Assembly: GCA_003152315.1 (NCBI GenBank) | Contig: PLZV01000025.1 | Span: 62,001-126,000 of the forward strand | From: Verrucomicrobiota bacterium | GTDB taxonomy: Bacteria > Verrucomicrobiota > Verrucomicrobiia > Palsa-1439 | DNA: 64,000 bases | Direction of reading: 5' to 3' | In this document: positions 61,386-64,000 of the stretch, piece by piece | How positions within the stretch are numbered: position 1 is the stretch's first letter | How the letters are laid out: the number at the start of each line of letters is the position of its first letter | Program-made: the position numbers and the translations under genes | Notes under the pieces: model-generated | The model's database searches: none | What the model was told of the DNA's origin: nothing | What the model saw: only the letters and a program-made list of their open reading frames with translations

Positions 61386-64000
61386 ATGTCAACGGTCGCA
61401 GTGCAGGGCGCGCGAATCACTTTCACCCTCAACGGCAAGCTTGTTTCGTCGGAGATCGACGACGAATTGATGTTGCTGGATCTTCTGCGCGACAAGTTCG
61501 ACATCGTTTCCCCCAAAAACGGCTGTCAGCCAATGGGCCAATGCGGTTGTTGCGCGGTGATGGTTGACAGCAAAGTGGTGCTCTCGTGTGTCGTCAAAGC
61601 CAAAACCACTGCGGGAAAGAAAGTCACCACGCTCGAGGGTCTGGCACCCGAGGAGCGTGAGTTGCTCGCCCGCGCTTTTGTCACGACGGGTGGCCTGCAA
61701 TGCGGTTTCTGTATCCCCGGCATTGCCATGCGTGCCAAATGGATGCTGGATCAGAATCCCGCAATGCCACGTGAAGAAATCGCCCGTTGGCTTGGCCCGC
61801 ACCTTTGTCGTTGCACGGGCTACACGAAGATTTTGGACGCGGTCGAACTCGCGGGAAGGGTTCGCCGGGGCGAGGCATTCCCGGAACTTGATCAATCGGG
61901 CCGCGTAGGCACGTCCTTTGCCATGTTCGAAGGTGCGGACAAAGCCCTCGGTGACAAGAACTACGTTGACGACCTGAAGGTGCCGGGCCTGTGGCACGGC
62001 GCATTCGTCTTCACAGCGCATCCGCGCGCAAAAATCTTGAAGATCGACACGAGCGAGGCTGCGAGTTTACCGGGCGTCACGAAGATCATCACCGCGAAAG
62101 ATGTGCCGGGTGCAAAGTGCGTCGGCCTCATATATAAAGACTGGCCCGTGTTCATCGGCGAAGGCGAAGTGACACATTGCGTTGGCGACATCCTCGCGAT
62201 GGTCGCCGCTATGGATGAGCGCACCGCTCGCAAGGCGGCAAAGCTTGTCAAAGTCGATTACGAAGTCCTCAGGCCCGTCCTCACGCCTGAGGACGCGATG
62301 GCGCCGGATGCGCCGCTGGTGCATCCGCCGAAACCGAACAAGCTCTGCCAGACCGGCATCACCCGCGGCGACTTCGAGAGTGCGTGGCAGGCGTCGGCGC
62401 ATCGGGTCAACACCAAGGTGCAGACGCAGCACATCGAACATGCCTTCCTCGAGCCGGAGTCTTGCCTAGCAATCCCGTTGACCAACGGAGCTACCAGCGC
62501 GCGGCTGGGCAATCTCTCGAAAGACCAGCAGGCAGCGGCCCTCACGGCGCTTGCCAATGGCGCGGAAATCATCGTGTATTCGCAAGGGCAGGGAGTGTAC
62601 GACGACCGCGACCAGATTGCGGACGTCCTCGGTCTCCCGCACGGAAAAGTTTACGTCGAACTCGTCAGCAATGGCGGGGCGTTCGGCGGTAAAGAAGATC
62701 TGGCGATGCAGCAGCATGTCGCGCTCATGGCGTGGCTCACGAAGCAGCCGGTCAAGGCGACGTTTACGCGCACGGAGAGCATGCGCTTCCACCCGAAGCG
62801 GCATCCGATCAAGTTCGAGTACTGGGCGGGCTGCGACAAGGATGGACATCTCACCTGCGTGAAGGTCCGCGCCATCGGCGACAAGGGGGCGTACGCCTCC
62901 GTCGGCACCAAGGTTCTCGAGCGCGCGGGCGGTCATGCGTGCGGCCCCTACAAAGTTCCGGTCGTCGATATCCAATCTGTCGGCGCCTATACCAACAATC
63001 CCCCCTGCGGTGCCATGCGCGGGTTTGGCGCGAACCAGGCCGCGTTCGCCATCGAGACGGTCATCGACATGCTGGCCGAGAAAGTCGGTATCGATGGCTG
63101 GGAAATCCGCTGGCGCAACGCGCTCGAGGTCGGAGACATGTTCGCCACGGGCCAGGTGCTCCAACACAGCGTGGGGCTGAAAAAGACGTTGCTCGCGGTC
63201 AAGGACGCCTACCGCAACGCCAGGTATGCGGGCATTGGCTGCGGCATCAAGAATGTCGGTATCGGCAACGGCGCCGAGGATGGCGGTCGCGCCATGATTA
63301 GCATTGAGGACGATGGCACGGTCGTCGTGCGCACGGGATTCACCGAGATGGGGCAGGGGCTCTTTACTGTGCAACTCCAGACGGTCTGCGAAGAAACGGG
63401 CCTCGACCCGCGTCTCATCCGTGTCGTCACCGACACGCGTTACGCTCTCGACTGCGCCCAGACCACCGGCTCACGTGGGACACTGCTTGGTTGCCAGGCA
63501 GTGCGCGCGGCGTGCGCGAAATTCAAGCCGGATCTGGCGGCGCTGATGAAGGGCGAAGGGCGCGCGGCGAAGAGCGTTACGAAAGACGACCTGAAGAAAC
63601 TCGCGGGCAAGGAATGGTACGGCGAATTCATTGTGAAGGACACGCATCCGCTTGGCTACACCGGGCCAAACGTCAAGACGCACATCACCTACGGGTTCGC
63701 CACCCAGGTCGTCATCCTCGACGACGACGGCAGGTTGAAAAAAGTCGTGGCCGCGCATGATGTCGGCAAGGTGATGAACCCCGTGCTCCTCGCGGGCCAG
63801 ATCGAAGGCTCGATCCACATGGGTCTCGGCTACGCGTTGACCGAGGAACTGCTGCTCAAGGACGGCCATATCGTGAGCAAAGACCTGCGGTCGCTCGGCA
63901 TCCTCCGCGCGAAGGATGTGCCGGAAATCGAGTGCATCTTCATCGAAGAGAACGAACCCGCCGGCCCGTACGGCGCCAAGGGTGTCGGCGAAATAGGTCT
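61386..64000 (+). CDS. Selenium-dependent-type xanthine dehydrogenase, 2Fe-2S and molybdenum domains fused; cut by window edge
   Basis: A molybdopterin hydroxylase open to the last base (over 870 codons). The N-terminal ferredoxin domain binds 2Fe-2S with NGCQPMGQCGCCAVMVD, and a second cluster with GLQCGFCIPG and LCRCTGYTKI. The large molybdenum subunit follows (TAHPRAKILKIDTSEAASLP, AIGDKGAYASVG, PPCGAMRGFGANQAAFAIET, QTTGSRGTLLG). The fused form is characteristic of selenium-dependent xanthine dehydrogenases of purine-degrading anaerobes; no in-frame TGA is present. The ATG has AAGG two bases upstream, so an alternative start may be used. It oxidises purines such as hypoxanthine or xanthine, by family. 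Confidence 0.9.
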   Translation, partial: MSTVAVQGARITFTLNGKLVSSEIDDELMLLDLLRDKFDIVSPKNGCQPMGQCGCCAVMVDSKVVLSCVVKAKTTAGKKVTTLEGLAPEERELLARAFVTTGGLQCGFCIPGIAMRAKWMLDQNPAMPREEIARWLGPHLCRCTGYTKILDAVELAGRVRRGEAFPELDQSGRVGTSFAMFEGADKALGDKNYVDDLKVPGLWHGAFVFTAHPRAKILKIDTSEAASLPGVTKIITAKDVPGAKCVGLIYKDWPVFIGEGEVTHCVGDILAMVAAMDERTARKAAKLVKVDYEVLRPVLTPEDAMAPDAPLVHPPKPNKLCQTGITRGDFESAWQASAHRVNTKVQTQHIEHAFLEPESCLAIPLTNGATSARLGNLSKDQQAAALTALANGAEIIVYSQGQGVYDDRDQIADVLGLPHGKVYVELVSNGGAFGGKEDLAMQQHVALMAWLTKQPVKATFTRTESMRFHPKRHPIKFEYWAGCDKDGHLTCVKVRAIGDKGAYASVGTKVLERAGGHACGPYKVPVVDIQSVGAYTNNPPCGAMRGFGANQAAFAIETVIDMLAEKVGIDGWEIRWRNALEVGDMFATGQVLQHSVGLKKTLLAVKDAYRNARYAGIGCGIKNVGIGNGAEDGGRAMISIEDDGTVVVRTGFTEMGQGLFTVQLQTVCEETGLDPRLIRVVTDTRYALDCAQTTGSRGTLLGCQAVRAACAKFKPDLAALMKGEGRAAKSVTKDDLKKLAGKEWYGEFIVKDTHPLGYTGPNVKTHITYGFATQVVILDDDGRLKKVVAAHDVGKVMNPVLLAGQIEGSIHMGLGYALTEELLLKDGHIVSKDLRSLGILRAKDVPEIECIFIEENEPAGPYGAKGVGEIG

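Overview
The window looks like a chromosomal segment of a Gram-negative Verrucomicrobiota bacterium, probably class Verrucomicrobiia (Pedosphaera/Limisphaerales-like). The assignment rests on gene content: lipopolysaccharide genes (kdsC, lptC, lptA, lptB, an LpxR-type lipid A deacylase), a PEP-CTERM protein, a giant T5SS/PEP-CTERM-repeat protein, secreted proteins sharing a C-terminal tail ending in FYRVR, an HPr kinase/HPr/EI phosphorelay, and an MglA/roadblock plus PilB cluster. It rests on protein motifs read by eye, not on a phylogeny.

Layout. 1-5.6 kb (minus): motility/pilus module of a TPR-MshEN protein, a PilB ATPase, a repeat-HhH-roadblock scaffold and MglA. 5.6-7.9 kb: a membrane-TPR protein between a tRNA-Gln and a degenerate copy of that tRNA's 3' end. 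7.9-17.7 kb: housekeeping genes (ispE, pyrF, glutaredoxin, ahcY, metK) with an AAA ATPase and a secreted GH13-malectin enzyme. 18.1-21.4 kb: an aldo/keto reductase-SDR pair, then an integron-like cassette with two attC-like sites and no integrase, an orphan AbrB gene and gene debris. 21.4-28.3 kb (minus): ankyrin protein, then ptsI-ptsH-hprK-hpf-lptB and lptA-kdsC/lptC (listed from low to high coordinate). 28.4-34.7 kb: PAS sensor, DegP-type protease, zinc-ribbon membrane protein, nadA and an RlmI-like methyltransferase. 34.9-43.5 kb: two tandem methyltransferases and a glycosyltransferase, then the giant repeat protein. 43.6-52.1 kb: aldo/keto reductase, M16 protease, an accessory stretch with dispersed repeats, a PEP-CTERM gene and a partly duplicated carbonic anhydrase, a TlpA-like protein and HupE. 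52.1-64 kb: carbamoyltransferase, ECF sigma/anti-sigma operon, Tat phosphoesterase plus cupredoxin, LpxR, carbamate kinase, a second PAS sensor, and a selenium-dependent-type xanthine dehydrogenase running off the right edge.

How the genes work together. PilB and the MglA/roadblock proteins probably power and polarise a type IV pilus-like machine. The kdsC/lptC-lptA-lptB genes build and export LPS, and two of their start sites share a near-identical promoter. HprK-HPr-EI without any visible sugar EII suggests a regulatory phosphorelay. The carbamoyltransferase, carbamate kinase and xanthine dehydrogenase could form a purine-to-carbamoyl-phosphate energy pathway.

Several frames are broken: amber TAG codons in the SDR, the cassette lipoprotein (twice) and the Tat phosphoesterase, and single-base frameshifts in the LpxR gene and the second PAS gene. 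These could be real decay or sequence error. TAG also terminates many intact genes here, so a global recoding of TAG is not supported.
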